NCBI GenBank assembly: GCA_031285115.1
Contig: JAITWU010000260.1
Coordinates: forward strand, 1-5,525
Source of the DNA: Azonexus sp.
Lineage (GTDB): Bacteria > Pseudomonadota > Gammaproteobacteria > Burkholderiales > Rhodocyclaceae
DNA length: 5,525 nucleotides
Direction of reading: 5' to 3'
The notes beneath the pieces are model-generated. The model did not search any database, was not told the DNA's origin, and saw only the letters and a list, made by a program, of their open reading frames with translations. Shown here in pieces: positions 1 to 5,525 of this stretch (positions within the stretch are counted from its first letter, which is position 1; the number at the start of each line of letters is the position of its first letter). A program made the translations under genes and the position numbers.

Positions 1-440
1 GAAAGCGATTGCGCCATCTGCCTCATGCACATGCAGGGTGAGCCGCGCACCATGCAGGCAGCGCCGGTCTATGGCGATGTGTGGCCGAAGTCCGTCAGTT
101 TCTCGCCGCCGCCGTCGACCGCTGCCGCCGGGCGGGCATTGCTGACGAGCGGCTGGTGGTCGATCCCGGTTTCGGCTTTGGCAAAACGCTCGAACACAAC
201 CTCGCGCTATTGCGCCGGATCAAGGCCGTGACGATCGACGATCTGCCGCTGCTGGCGGGCCTTTCCCGCAAATCCATGCTCGGCGCGATCACCAAACGAC
301 CAGTCGAAGAGCGGCTGGCCGCCAGCGTCGCCGCCGCCGTGCTGGCCGCTGATAGAGGTGCGCGAATTTTGCGCGTGCACGATGTCGCGGCGACCCGCGA
401 CGGTTTGGCCGTCTGGTCGGCCATTCAACAAGGAGATTGA
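1..440 (+). CDS. folP: Dihydropteroate synthase, C-terminal part, with an apparent one-base frameshift
   Basis: FolP joins 7,8-dihydropterin pyrophosphate to p-aminobenzoate to give dihydropteroate in cytoplasmic folate synthesis; it is the sulfonamide target. The gene is cut at its 5' side. Bases 1-81 read in frame 1 as the family segment [12 protein letters not shown] followed by APVYGDV. From about base 81 homology continues only in frame 3, starting VAEVRQFL. Frame 3 then carries DPGFGFGK (162-185), the substrate-loop SRKS (264-275) and the pterin-phosphate-binding RVHDV (372-386), and stops with TGA at 438-440. Comparison with E. coli FolP (YDDVFAEV) shows that one base is missing around 79-84. 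All other motifs are intact and the gene is normally essential, so a sequence or assembly error is more likely than a decayed gene. glmM follows 2 bases after the stop, the usual proteobacterial order. The family assignment is very secure; whether the gene is intact is not. Confidence 0.93.
79..84 (+). other. Frameshift point in folP (one G apparently missing)
   Basis: The bases read gat-gtg-tgg-ccg in the upstream frame, giving Asp-Val-Trp-Pro and then non-homologous sequence that stops at 229-231. Adding one G to make gat-gtg-gtg-gcc restores Asp-Val-Val-Ala-Glu-Val and joins the two halves of FolP without a gap. Removing two bases would also restore frame, but it would leave the protein one residue short compared with E. 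coli FolP at this place. A single-base loss therefore fits better. The GTGTGG context is not a long homopolymer and shows no obvious programmed-frameshift slippery site. Confidence 0.8.
430..436 (+). promoter_or_regulatory. Ribosome binding site of glmM
   Basis: AAGGAGA lies inside the last codons of folP, 6 bases before the ATG at 443. It decides the start: an in-frame TTG at 437 would sit right against this site and would add only Met-Thr, while ATG 443 gives the conserved GlmM beginning [13 protein letters not shown]. Confidence 0.8.
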
Positions 441-442
441 CC

Positions 443-1825
443 ATGGGCAGAAAATATTTCGGCACCGATGGCGTGCGCGGGCGCGTCGGCGAAACGCCGA
501 TCACCCCGGATTTCGTCATGCGTCTCGGCCATGCCGCCGGTCGCGTGCTGCTTGGCGAATACTGCCTGCCCGCGGGCGAGCGGCCCCAGGTGCTGATCGG
601 CAAAGACACCCGGCTCTCCGGCTACATGCTCGAATCGGCGCTGGAAGCCGGTTTTTCGGCAGCGGGCGTCGATGTCTGCCTGGTCGGCCCGCTGCCAACC
701 CCGGCGGTAGCCTACCTGACACGCGCCCTGCGCTTGCAGGCCGGGATTGTCATCTCCGCCTCGCACAACCCGTATTACGACAACGGCATCAAGTTTTTCT
801 CCGGCGAAGGCAGCAAATTGCCCGATGTCGTCGAACAGGCCATCGAAGCTGGCATCGACCAGCCGCTCGTCTGCGTCCCGGCAGCCGAACTCGGGCGGGT
901 GCGACGCATCGAAGACGCCCGTGGCCGTTACATCGAATTCTGCAAAAGCGCCTTCCCCAACGCGCTCGACCTGCGCGGCCTCAAAATCGTCGTCGATTGC
1001 GCCCACGGCGCGGCCTATCACACCGCGCCCAGCGTCTTTCATGAGCTTGGCGCTGAAGTCATCACCATCGGCGTCCAGCCCAATGGCCTCAACATCAACG
1101 ACGGCGTCGGCGCTACCGCGCCCAAGGCCCTGGCTGCGGCAGTCGTCGCCCATCAGGCCGACCTCGGCGTCGCCCTCGATGGTGATGCCGACCGCCTGCA
1201 AATGATCGACGCCGCCGGGAACCTCTACGACGGCGACCAACTGCTCTACGCCATCGTCAAGAGCCGCCTGCGCAGCGGCCCGGTCAAAGGCGTCGCTGGC
1301 ACGCTGATGAGCAATCTCGCCCTCGAACACGCGCTCGGCAAACTCGGCATCCCCTTTGGCCGCGCCGCCGTCGGCGACCGCTACGTGGTCGAAATGCTAG
1401 GCGACAAAGGCTGGCTCTACGGCGGCGAAAACTCCGGCCACATCCTCACCCTCGACCGCCACACCACCGGCGACGGCACCATCGCCGCCTTGCAAGTGCT
1501 GGCGGCGCTGCGCGAAGAAGGCGGCGACCTGCAATCGCTCCTCGGCGACCTCACGCTCTACCCGCAGAAGTTGATCAACGTGCCGATCAGCAAAGATTTC
1601 GCCTGGAAAACCGACGCCCAAATCAGCGCCGGGTTAAGCGCGGTCGAACAACGCATGAATGGCCGTGGCCGGGTGCTGCTCCGCGCCTCCGGCACCGAAC
1701 CTCTGTTGCGCGTCATGGTGGAAGGCGAAGACGCGGAGGAAGTCACGGCCAGCGCCGAACAACTGGCCGGGGTGGTGCGGGCGGCGGTGGGCGGCAGTGG
1801 GCAACCAAGGCCCGCCGGTCAATGA
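443..1825 (+). CDS. glmM: Phosphoglucosamine mutase
   Basis: GlmM converts glucosamine-6-phosphate to glucosamine-1-phosphate in the cytoplasm, feeding UDP-GlcNAc for peptidoglycan and lipopolysaccharide. The 460-residue product is slightly longer than E. coli GlmM (445) because of a short Gly/Pro-rich tail. It has the four domains of the alpha-D-phosphohexomutase family. Visible motifs are the N-terminal [10 protein letters not shown], the catalytic loop SASHNP with the phosphorylated serine at Ser107 (codon 761-763; Ser102 in E. coli), the metal-binding DGDADR at 246-251, the sugar-binding GGENSGH at 327-333 and the C-terminal phosphate-binding RASGTEP at 414-420. Every key residue is present, so it should be active. 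In this family the enzyme needs phosphorylation of that serine. The gene sits 2 bases after folP behind a strong Shine-Dalgarno and is probably co-transcribed with it. No convincing terminator follows. Confidence 0.98.
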   Translation: MGRKYFGTDGVRGRVGETPITPDFVMRLGHAAGRVLLGEYCLPAGERPQVLIGKDTRLSGYMLESALEAGFSAAGVDVCLVGPLPTPAVAYLTRALRLQAGIVISASHNPYYDNGIKFFSGEGSKLPDVVEQAIEAGIDQPLVCVPAAELGRVRRIEDARGRYIEFCKSAFPNALDLRGLKIVVDCAHGAAYHTAPSVFHELGAEVITIGVQPNGLNINDGVGATAPKALAAAVVAHQADLGVALDGDADRLQMIDAAGNLYDGDQLLYAIVKSRLRSGPVKGVAGTLMSNLALEHALGKLGIPFGRAAVGDRYVVEMLGDKGWLYGGENSGHILTLDRHTTGDGTIAALQVLAALREEGGDLQSLLGDLTLYPQKLINVPISKDFAWKTDAQISAGLSAVEQRMNGRGRVLLRASGTEPLLRVMVEGEDAEEVTASAEQLAGVVRAAVGGSGQPRPAGQ

Positions 1826-1954
1826 TGGATTCATGGCGTTACACAAAAGGGTAGTAAACGACACAACCCGGAACATGGTGACTCTGTTATGGTAAAAGCC
1901 ACAAGACCATGACAATTCGCTCCAGCCAGAGCGACGACCAAGGAGACAAAACCC
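1826..1954 (+). promoter_or_regulatory. Spacer between glmM and the glycosyltransferase cluster; possible start of a new transcription unit
   Basis: This is the only sizeable gap in the window, and it is visibly richer in A/T than the genes around it. That suits a promoter-bearing region. I find no good -35/-10 pair: TATGGT at 1888-1893 matches four of six -10 bases, but the segment 17 bases upstream is not a -35. There is no GC stem followed by a T run, so a factor-independent terminator for glmM is not supported. Read-through from glmM remains possible. Confidence 0.3.
1940..1946 (+). promoter_or_regulatory. Ribosome binding site of the family 2-like glycosyltransferase
   Basis: AAGGAGA sits 8 bases before the ATG at 1955. 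This spacing favours that ATG over the second in-frame ATG at 1961, which would be 14 bases away. It is the strongest Shine-Dalgarno of the four-gene run, as expected for its first gene. Confidence 0.75.
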
Positions 1955-3013
1955 ATGTCCATGACCAACGGATTTCCCGGCGGGCCGCTGGCCGCCATTG
2001 CGGCGCGCACGGCGCTGGTGCTGGAAACCAACAATCTGCGCGGCGGCGACGCCGCGCGGGTGGTGGGCAGCCTCAAGCGGCTGGTGGCCGAACTCACACA
2101 GCAAACCGTGCCGCTGCCGCAACTCGGGCAATGGATCATCACTCACGACGGCCTCCCGGTTGAAGCGCGCAACGCGTTGACGGCGCTGGCCGGACGCTCG
2201 ATTGATTTCAGCGAAATCGACGCCAACACCAATTATTACGAAGCGAAAAATGCCGGTTTCGCCAGCGTCGACGCCGAGCGCTGCGATTATGTCGTCTTCG
2301 CCGACGCCGACTGCCGCCCCGAGCGCGACTGGCTGGCGCAACTGTTGACGCCCTTCACGCAAACCGGCCCGGCTGCGCCGGTCGCGGTGGCCGGTCGCAC
2401 GAGCTATGCCGCGAGCGTCTTCGGCGTGGCGCTGACTGCGATTGATTTCATGTATTTCCCGAGCGAACTCGCCCCCGGCGCGACGCGCAATTTCTACGCC
2501 AACAATGTGGCTTTCCGCCGCGATCTCTTTGCCCGCTACCGCTACCAGCCGCTCACCGGCGTCTATCGCGGCCATTGCCAGGTGCTCGGCCTGAAACTGC
2601 GCAGCGCGGGCGTGCCGGTGCAATACGTCAGCGCCGCCCACACCGAGCACCGCATCCCCGATTCCCGCCGCGAAACGCTCAAGCTGCGCTGGCTGCGCGG
2701 CGAAGATACGGTCGGGCTGACGCCATTTCTGGTCAACACCCATCTGCCGCCCGGCTGGCGCTGGCTGGGCCGCAGCGGCCCGCTCGGCCCGTTCTGCGTG
2801 CTGGCGGTGCGCCTCGGATGCAGTCTGCGCGCCCTCAACCATCAGGACTTGCCACGGCTGGGGCCGCTCCGCTATCTCGCGGCGCTCTGCCTGACCATCG
2901 CCATTTCGGCGGTCGATACGCTCGGCGCGCTGGCCCGTGGCAGCGGCCTGTCCACGGCCCGGCGCGACCTCGAAGCCCTCTCCTACCACAAACCGTCAGC
3001 GGAGCAACCATGA
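1955..3013 (+). CDS. Family 2-like (GT-A fold) glycosyltransferase
   Basis: A 352-residue protein that probably transfers a sugar from a nucleotide-sugar donor; donor and acceptor cannot be told. A first Rossmann-type strand, ALVLETNNL (20-28), is followed by helices and then FADADCRP (115-122), whose Asp117 and Asp119 form the expected DxD-type metal/nucleotide site. NFYANNVAFRRDLF and then HTEHR (229-233) follow in the acceptor half. KLRWLRGED (243-251) stands where processive and non-processive GT2 enzymes carry their R-W motif, with Glu250/Asp251 as possible base residues. A hydrophobic stretch at about 307-327 may hold the C-terminus at the inner membrane. The start is ATG 1955, behind a strong ribosome binding site. 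The stop overlaps the next ATG by 4 bases. The usual GT2 opening with a Pro-x-Tyr-Asn type motif is replaced by ETNNL, so this is a divergent branch. The fold is confident; the reaction is unknown. Confidence 0.85.
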   Translation: MSMTNGFPGGPLAAIAARTALVLETNNLRGGDAARVVGSLKRLVAELTQQTVPLPQLGQWIITHDGLPVEARNALTALAGRSIDFSEIDANTNYYEAKNAGFASVDAERCDYVVFADADCRPERDWLAQLLTPFTQTGPAAPVAVAGRTSYAASVFGVALTAIDFMYFPSELAPGATRNFYANNVAFRRDLFARYRYQPLTGVYRGHCQVLGLKLRSAGVPVQYVSAAHTEHRIPDSRRETLKLRWLRGEDTVGLTPFLVNTHLPPGWRWLGRSGPLGPFCVLAVRLGCSLRALNHQDLPRLGPLRYLAALCLTIAISAVDTLGALARGSGLSTARRDLEALSYHKPSAEQP

Positions 3014-4002
3014 TTTCCTTCTCTTTCCGTCTGGCGGCGGCGCTTGCTTTATCCCTGTCCGGCATGAGCGCCCATGCCGATCCGGCGGAATACGCCGGAC
3101 GCGGGATTTACCATTTTGCCTCGACCAGCGGCTGTCCGTTCGCCAGCCCGGCGCAAACTGATTGCAACCGCGTCACACTCGATGTGGCGGACGTTCGCGC
3201 CAGCGTCGATACAGACCGCCATGTCATCGTTTTTGCCAGTAGCGCCCGGCACGCCAAAGATGAGGTGCTCGGCGATGTTCTGCTTCAGGGCAGCGGCGTC
3301 GACGCCAAAGGCCGGCGCGTGCCGCTGAGTGTGCAGATGCTGTTGCGCCGCGACGGTGACCAGTGGCGGCCGGATATCTATGCCCGCTCGCCGACGGGCG
3401 GCAAGTTCCGCGACGTCCACTTCGACCCCTACCGCGTCAGCGGGCAGGAAAAAAACGGCGAGCGCGACCTGCTGACGCCGGACAAGGCGCGCCAACTGTT
3501 CGAGCGCCCTTCCCTCGCCGCGCGGCTGGCCAGCACCTTTGTCGCGGTGCGACCGACCGACCCGGAACGCCCGAGCGGCGCTGACATCACCATCGGCATC
3601 GGCCTTGGCCAATTGTCCGTCGCCGTGGCCCGGGTGAGCTTTGCTTCGCCGGAACCCGCCGCGATGGAAATCGACCGGGTACTGGCCAGCGGCGACTGGG
3701 CCATCGACTTTGCCGCGCTGAGTAACAAAATCCCGCTCTGGGCGGCGCAGCGGCAATTGTTTCTGTTCCGCCTCGACGGCAGCCCGCAGGTCAAAGACAT
3801 GTTGATCAACGGCTTTCACAAGGGCGACCGGATCGAACTGGGCGTCCGCAATGGTCAAGGCTATCTGCGCGTCAATGGTCAGGAGGCGGCGTTCGCCGAC
3901 GCGGCCCTGGCCGGACAAGCCTTCATGCAGGAAAGTTTCATGGGCCTCATCGTCGGCTGGCATCGCATGACCGAAGCGGCAACGCCGCCGGGCGCGCCAT
4001 GA
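3010..4002 (+). CDS. Secreted (periplasmic) protein of unknown function
   Basis: A 330-residue protein I do not recognise. ATG 3010 overlaps the preceding stop (ATGA, 3010-3013), has GGAG 5 bases upstream (3001-3004), and gives a clear Sec signal peptide: Arg7, a hydrophobic core at 8-17, and an Ala-His-Ala cleavage site, so the mature protein would begin near Asp24. The mature part is mostly alternating short polar and hydrophobic segments, suggesting a beta-rich globular domain without membrane spans. It has only two cysteines, Cys42 and Cys52, near the mature N-terminus; in the periplasm they could form a disulfide. There is no lipobox, so it is probably soluble. Other visible marks are DQWRPDIY in the middle, GDWAIDF starting at 228, and a Gly/Asn-rich turn region ending in YLRVNGQ. 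Its position between a glycosyltransferase and a di-iron protein suggests a role in the same pathway, perhaps binding or processing an exported product; this is inference. Confidence 0.8.
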   Translation: MISFSFRLAAALALSLSGMSAHADPAEYAGRGIYHFASTSGCPFASPAQTDCNRVTLDVADVRASVDTDRHVIVFASSARHAKDEVLGDVLLQGSGVDAKGRRVPLSVQMLLRRDGDQWRPDIYARSPTGGKFRDVHFDPYRVSGQEKNGERDLLTPDKARQLFERPSLAARLASTFVAVRPTDPERPSGADITIGIGLGQLSVAVARVSFASPEPAAMEIDRVLASGDWAIDFAALSNKIPLWAAQRQLFLFRLDGSPQVKDMLINGFHKGDRIELGVRNGQGYLRVNGQEAAFADAALAGQAFMQESFMGLIVGWHRMTEAATPPGAP

Positions 4003-4739
4003 GCGAGCGCCGCGCGGACGCCGCCTTCGCCTGCCTCGAAGCGCCCGCGCCGCGCGGTCTGGCGCGGCTGCAAGCGGCGCTGGTCGACCGCATCAAACGC
4101 GCCGCAATCCGGCTGATGCACCGCAGCGCGGCGGGCGAATGCCTGATTCTGCGTCTGGGCTACATTGCCGAAGTCAGCACCGAACGCGCCTTGCAGGAAG
4201 ATTGGACGGGACAAATGCCGGACTGGCTGATCCCGCTCAACGAGCGCCACCTGGCCGATGAACAGCGCCACGCCGCAGCGTTCGCCGAGGCCCTGCGCCA
4301 ACGCGGCGTGACCACGGTTGACGCCGCCGCGCCCGATCCCTTGAGCCGGCGCAAGATCGCCCAATGGCGACGTCTGGCGCATCGTTATGCGCCGCGCTTT
4401 GAGCAGGGCCTGCTCGTGCCGGTCTATGCCACCGGCCTGTGCGCCGAGCAGATGGCGATGCGGGTGCTGGCCCGCCACTGCGCGGTGATTGGCGAAAATC
4501 ATCCGCTCTATCCGCTGCTGTCGCGCGTTCTCAGCGACGAAGCCCACCATGTGCGGCTGTGTATGCAGGTGCTGCAACGCCTCGTCACGCCCGGCGAAAG
4601 TCGGCAACTGGCCGCGCTGTTGGCGAAGGCGCGGGCGATTGACGCAAGTTTCGGCGTCACCGGCGCGCTGGCGATGTATCTCGCAGTCGGCTTCCACTGG
4701 CTGCACTCCGGCGTCCGCCGCGCGGCTGCCGTCACATAA
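3999..4739 (+). CDS. Ferritin-like di-iron protein, probable oxidase or oxygenase
   Basis: A 246-residue, mostly helical cytoplasmic protein with no signal peptide. It shows the two-fold ligand pattern of the ferritin-like superfamily. Glu58 (in YIAEVSTE) is followed 30 residues later by Glu88-x-x-His91 (in LADEQRHAAAF). Glu150 (in LCAEQMAMR) is followed 31 residues later by Glu181-x-x-His184 (in SDEAHHVRL). These six residues are a full candidate set for a carboxylate-bridged di-iron site on a four-helix bundle. Relatives with such sites include hydroxylases, N-oxygenases of the AurF type, desaturases, MiaE-type tRNA hydroxylases and ferritin-like oxidases; I cannot choose among them. The ATG overlaps the previous stop by 4 bases and lacks a visible Shine-Dalgarno, so translation is probably coupled to the secreted-protein gene. 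Iron storage is unlikely given the length and the neighbourhood, but it is not excluded. Confidence 0.82.
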   Translation: MSERRADAAFACLEAPAPRGLARLQAALVDRIKRAAIRLMHRSAAGECLILRLGYIAEVSTERALQEDWTGQMPDWLIPLNERHLADEQRHAAAFAEALRQRGVTTVDAAAPDPLSRRKIAQWRRLAHRYAPRFEQGLLVPVYATGLCAEQMAMRVLARHCAVIGENHPLYPLLSRVLSDEAHHVRLCMQVLQRLVTPGESRQLAALLAKARAIDASFGVTGALAMYLAVGFHWLHSGVRRAAAVT

Positions 4740-4756
4740 GCGGCAGCGGCAACGTC

Positions 4757-5525
4757 ATGGCGCTGCGCATCGTCTATCTCGCCACCGCCGACGCCCGTGG
4801 GCACCTGATGCGCGCGCAATTGCTGGTACATGCCCTGCGCGCCGCCGGAGCAACGGTCGAGGCGCTGACCACCGCCGACGCCGGGCGAGATTTTCTCCTC
4901 GCTTTCGGCATCGATGCGCCGATCCTGTCGCGCCACTACGCGGTTCAGTTCGACACGCGGCAAAACATGCTGCGTGAAGCCACCGACCGCAATGTCGCGC
5001 ATTACGTATTCCGGCCTTCGCGCATGTTGCGCGACATCGCCCAGCTACGGCCACTGTTGCGCCGGGCCGATCTCATCATCAACGATTCCTTCCATCCCGC
5101 CCTGCTCGTCATGGGCGCGCTGCCGGGCTGGCGGCGAAAGGTTGTGCACGTCTATGGCGGCAGCTTGCGGCAGGCGCTGGTCGACAACTTCGCAGGCCGT
5201 CTGCCGCGCCTCGCAGCCCGCGCCTTTGGCGCCATCATCGGCAGCATGATCGAAGCGGCGCGGGGCAGCATCGAGCATGATTTCGCCAGCGATTTCACCA
5301 CCGAATCCGCAACCAACTCCGCCACCGCCGCGCAGGCGCGGCGCTACCGGCTGCCAACGCCGATTCCGGTGATTGGCGAGCCGCCTCCCGGCGGCGCAGC
5401 GGATGCGGCGATTTATCTCAACCCGCATTTCCGCGATGCGGCGCTGGCGCACGCTTTGTCCGCAGGTCTCGACGCTGCCGGGCTGACGGCGCACCGGGTC
5501 GGCGAAGGCTATGCCGGAGACGGAC
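4757..5525 (+). CDS. GT-B-type glycosyltransferase, N-terminal part, cut by the window end
   Basis: This frame stays open from ATG 4757 to the window end: 256 codons plus one base, with no stop. It begins MALRIVYLATADARGHLMRA, the typical first strand, glycine loop (Gly15-His16) and helix of GT-B transferases (MurG/GT1 style). ADLIINDSFHPALL starts at 104, with Asp105 and Asp110, and resembles the acceptor-domain strand and loop of that class. HVYGGSLRQ follows. An Ala/Ser/Thr-rich linker around 180-195 leads into a second Rossmann-like half beginning AIYLNPHF (218-225), where the nucleotide-sugar domain should lie. Its diagnostic donor-binding motifs would be beyond the window, so the donor cannot be named. 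The start is 17 bases after the previous stop and has no clear Shine-Dalgarno. A later ATG at 4808 would delete the first strand and is less likely. It is probably the fourth gene of the same operon. Confidence 0.72.
   Translation, partial: MALRIVYLATADARGHLMRAQLLVHALRAAGATVEALTTADAGRDFLLAFGIDAPILSRHYAVQFDTRQNMLREATDRNVAHYVFRPSRMLRDIAQLRPLLRRADLIINDSFHPALLVMGALPGWRRKVVHVYGGSLRQALVDNFAGRLPRLAARAFGAIIGSMIEAARGSIEHDFASDFTTESATNSATAAQARRYRLPTPIPVIGEPPPGGAADAAIYLNPHFRDAALAHALSAGLDAAGLTAHRVGEGYAGDG

Noticed and set aside
425..1330. A 301-codon open frame on the minus strand opposite glmM
   Set aside because: It mirrors the conserved GlmM codons and shows no recognisable motif, so it is a shadow of the plus-strand gene.
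1888..1893. TATGGT as a -10 promoter element
   Set aside because: It matches four of six consensus bases but has no -35-like sequence at the right distance, so no promoter is claimed.
1874..1911. Inverted pair CATGGT / ACCATG in the spacer after glmM
   Set aside because: It has only six paired bases around a 26-base loop and no T run, so it is too weak for a terminator and not convincing as an operator.
1634..2989. A 451-codon open frame on the minus strand across the end of glmM, the spacer and the glycosyltransferase
   Set aside because: Its predicted protein is rich in Arg, Ala and Gln, with no family motifs. It lies opposite two well-supported genes, and long antisense frames are common in GC-rich DNA.
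2575..3009. Possible in-frame N-terminal extension of the secreted protein starting at 2575
   Set aside because: It would overlap the glycosyltransferase by more than 400 bases and bury the signal peptide. The extension is Arg/Pro/Ala-rich out-of-frame sequence.
3049..3963. A 304-codon minus-strand frame opposite the secreted-protein gene
   Set aside because: It has no motif and a shadow-type composition, while the opposite strand has a signal peptide and coupled overlaps with its neighbours.

Overview
This is a GC-rich window, densely coded on the + strand, with the compact gene spacing of a bacterium. The folP-glmM order, the Gram-negative type of GlmM, a Sec signal peptide and strong C/G at third codon positions suggest a proteobacterium. 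A betaproteobacterium, perhaps of the Rhodocyclales type, is my best guess, but it is inferred from protein and codon style and not tested. I see no rRNA, tRNA, insertion sequence, CRISPR array or clear terminator.

Layout. (1) 1-440: the C-terminal half of dihydropteroate synthase (folP), cut by the window start. Its reading frame breaks near base 81, where one G appears to be missing. (2) 443-1825: a complete phosphoglucosamine mutase (glmM) with all family motifs, directly after folP. (3) 1826-1954: a 129-base spacer, less GC-rich than the genes, ending in a strong ribosome binding site. (4) 1955-5525: a tight run of four genes. They are a family 2-like glycosyltransferase, a secreted protein of unknown function, a ferritin-like protein with a complete set of candidate di-iron ligands, and the first 256 codons of a GT-B-type glycosyltransferase that runs off the window end. 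The first three are joined by 4-base ATGA stop/start overlaps, and the fourth begins 17 bases later.

How they fit together. folP (folate synthesis) and glmM (glucosamine-1-phosphate for UDP-GlcNAc, peptidoglycan and LPS) are housekeeping genes that often sit together. The four-gene run looks like a separate unit: two sugar transferases around an exported protein and a probable di-iron oxidase or oxygenase. That combination would suit synthesis or modification of a glycosylated lipid, polymer or small molecule. The product is not identifiable from this window, because the cluster continues past its end. It is the most promising part of the window for something undescribed.
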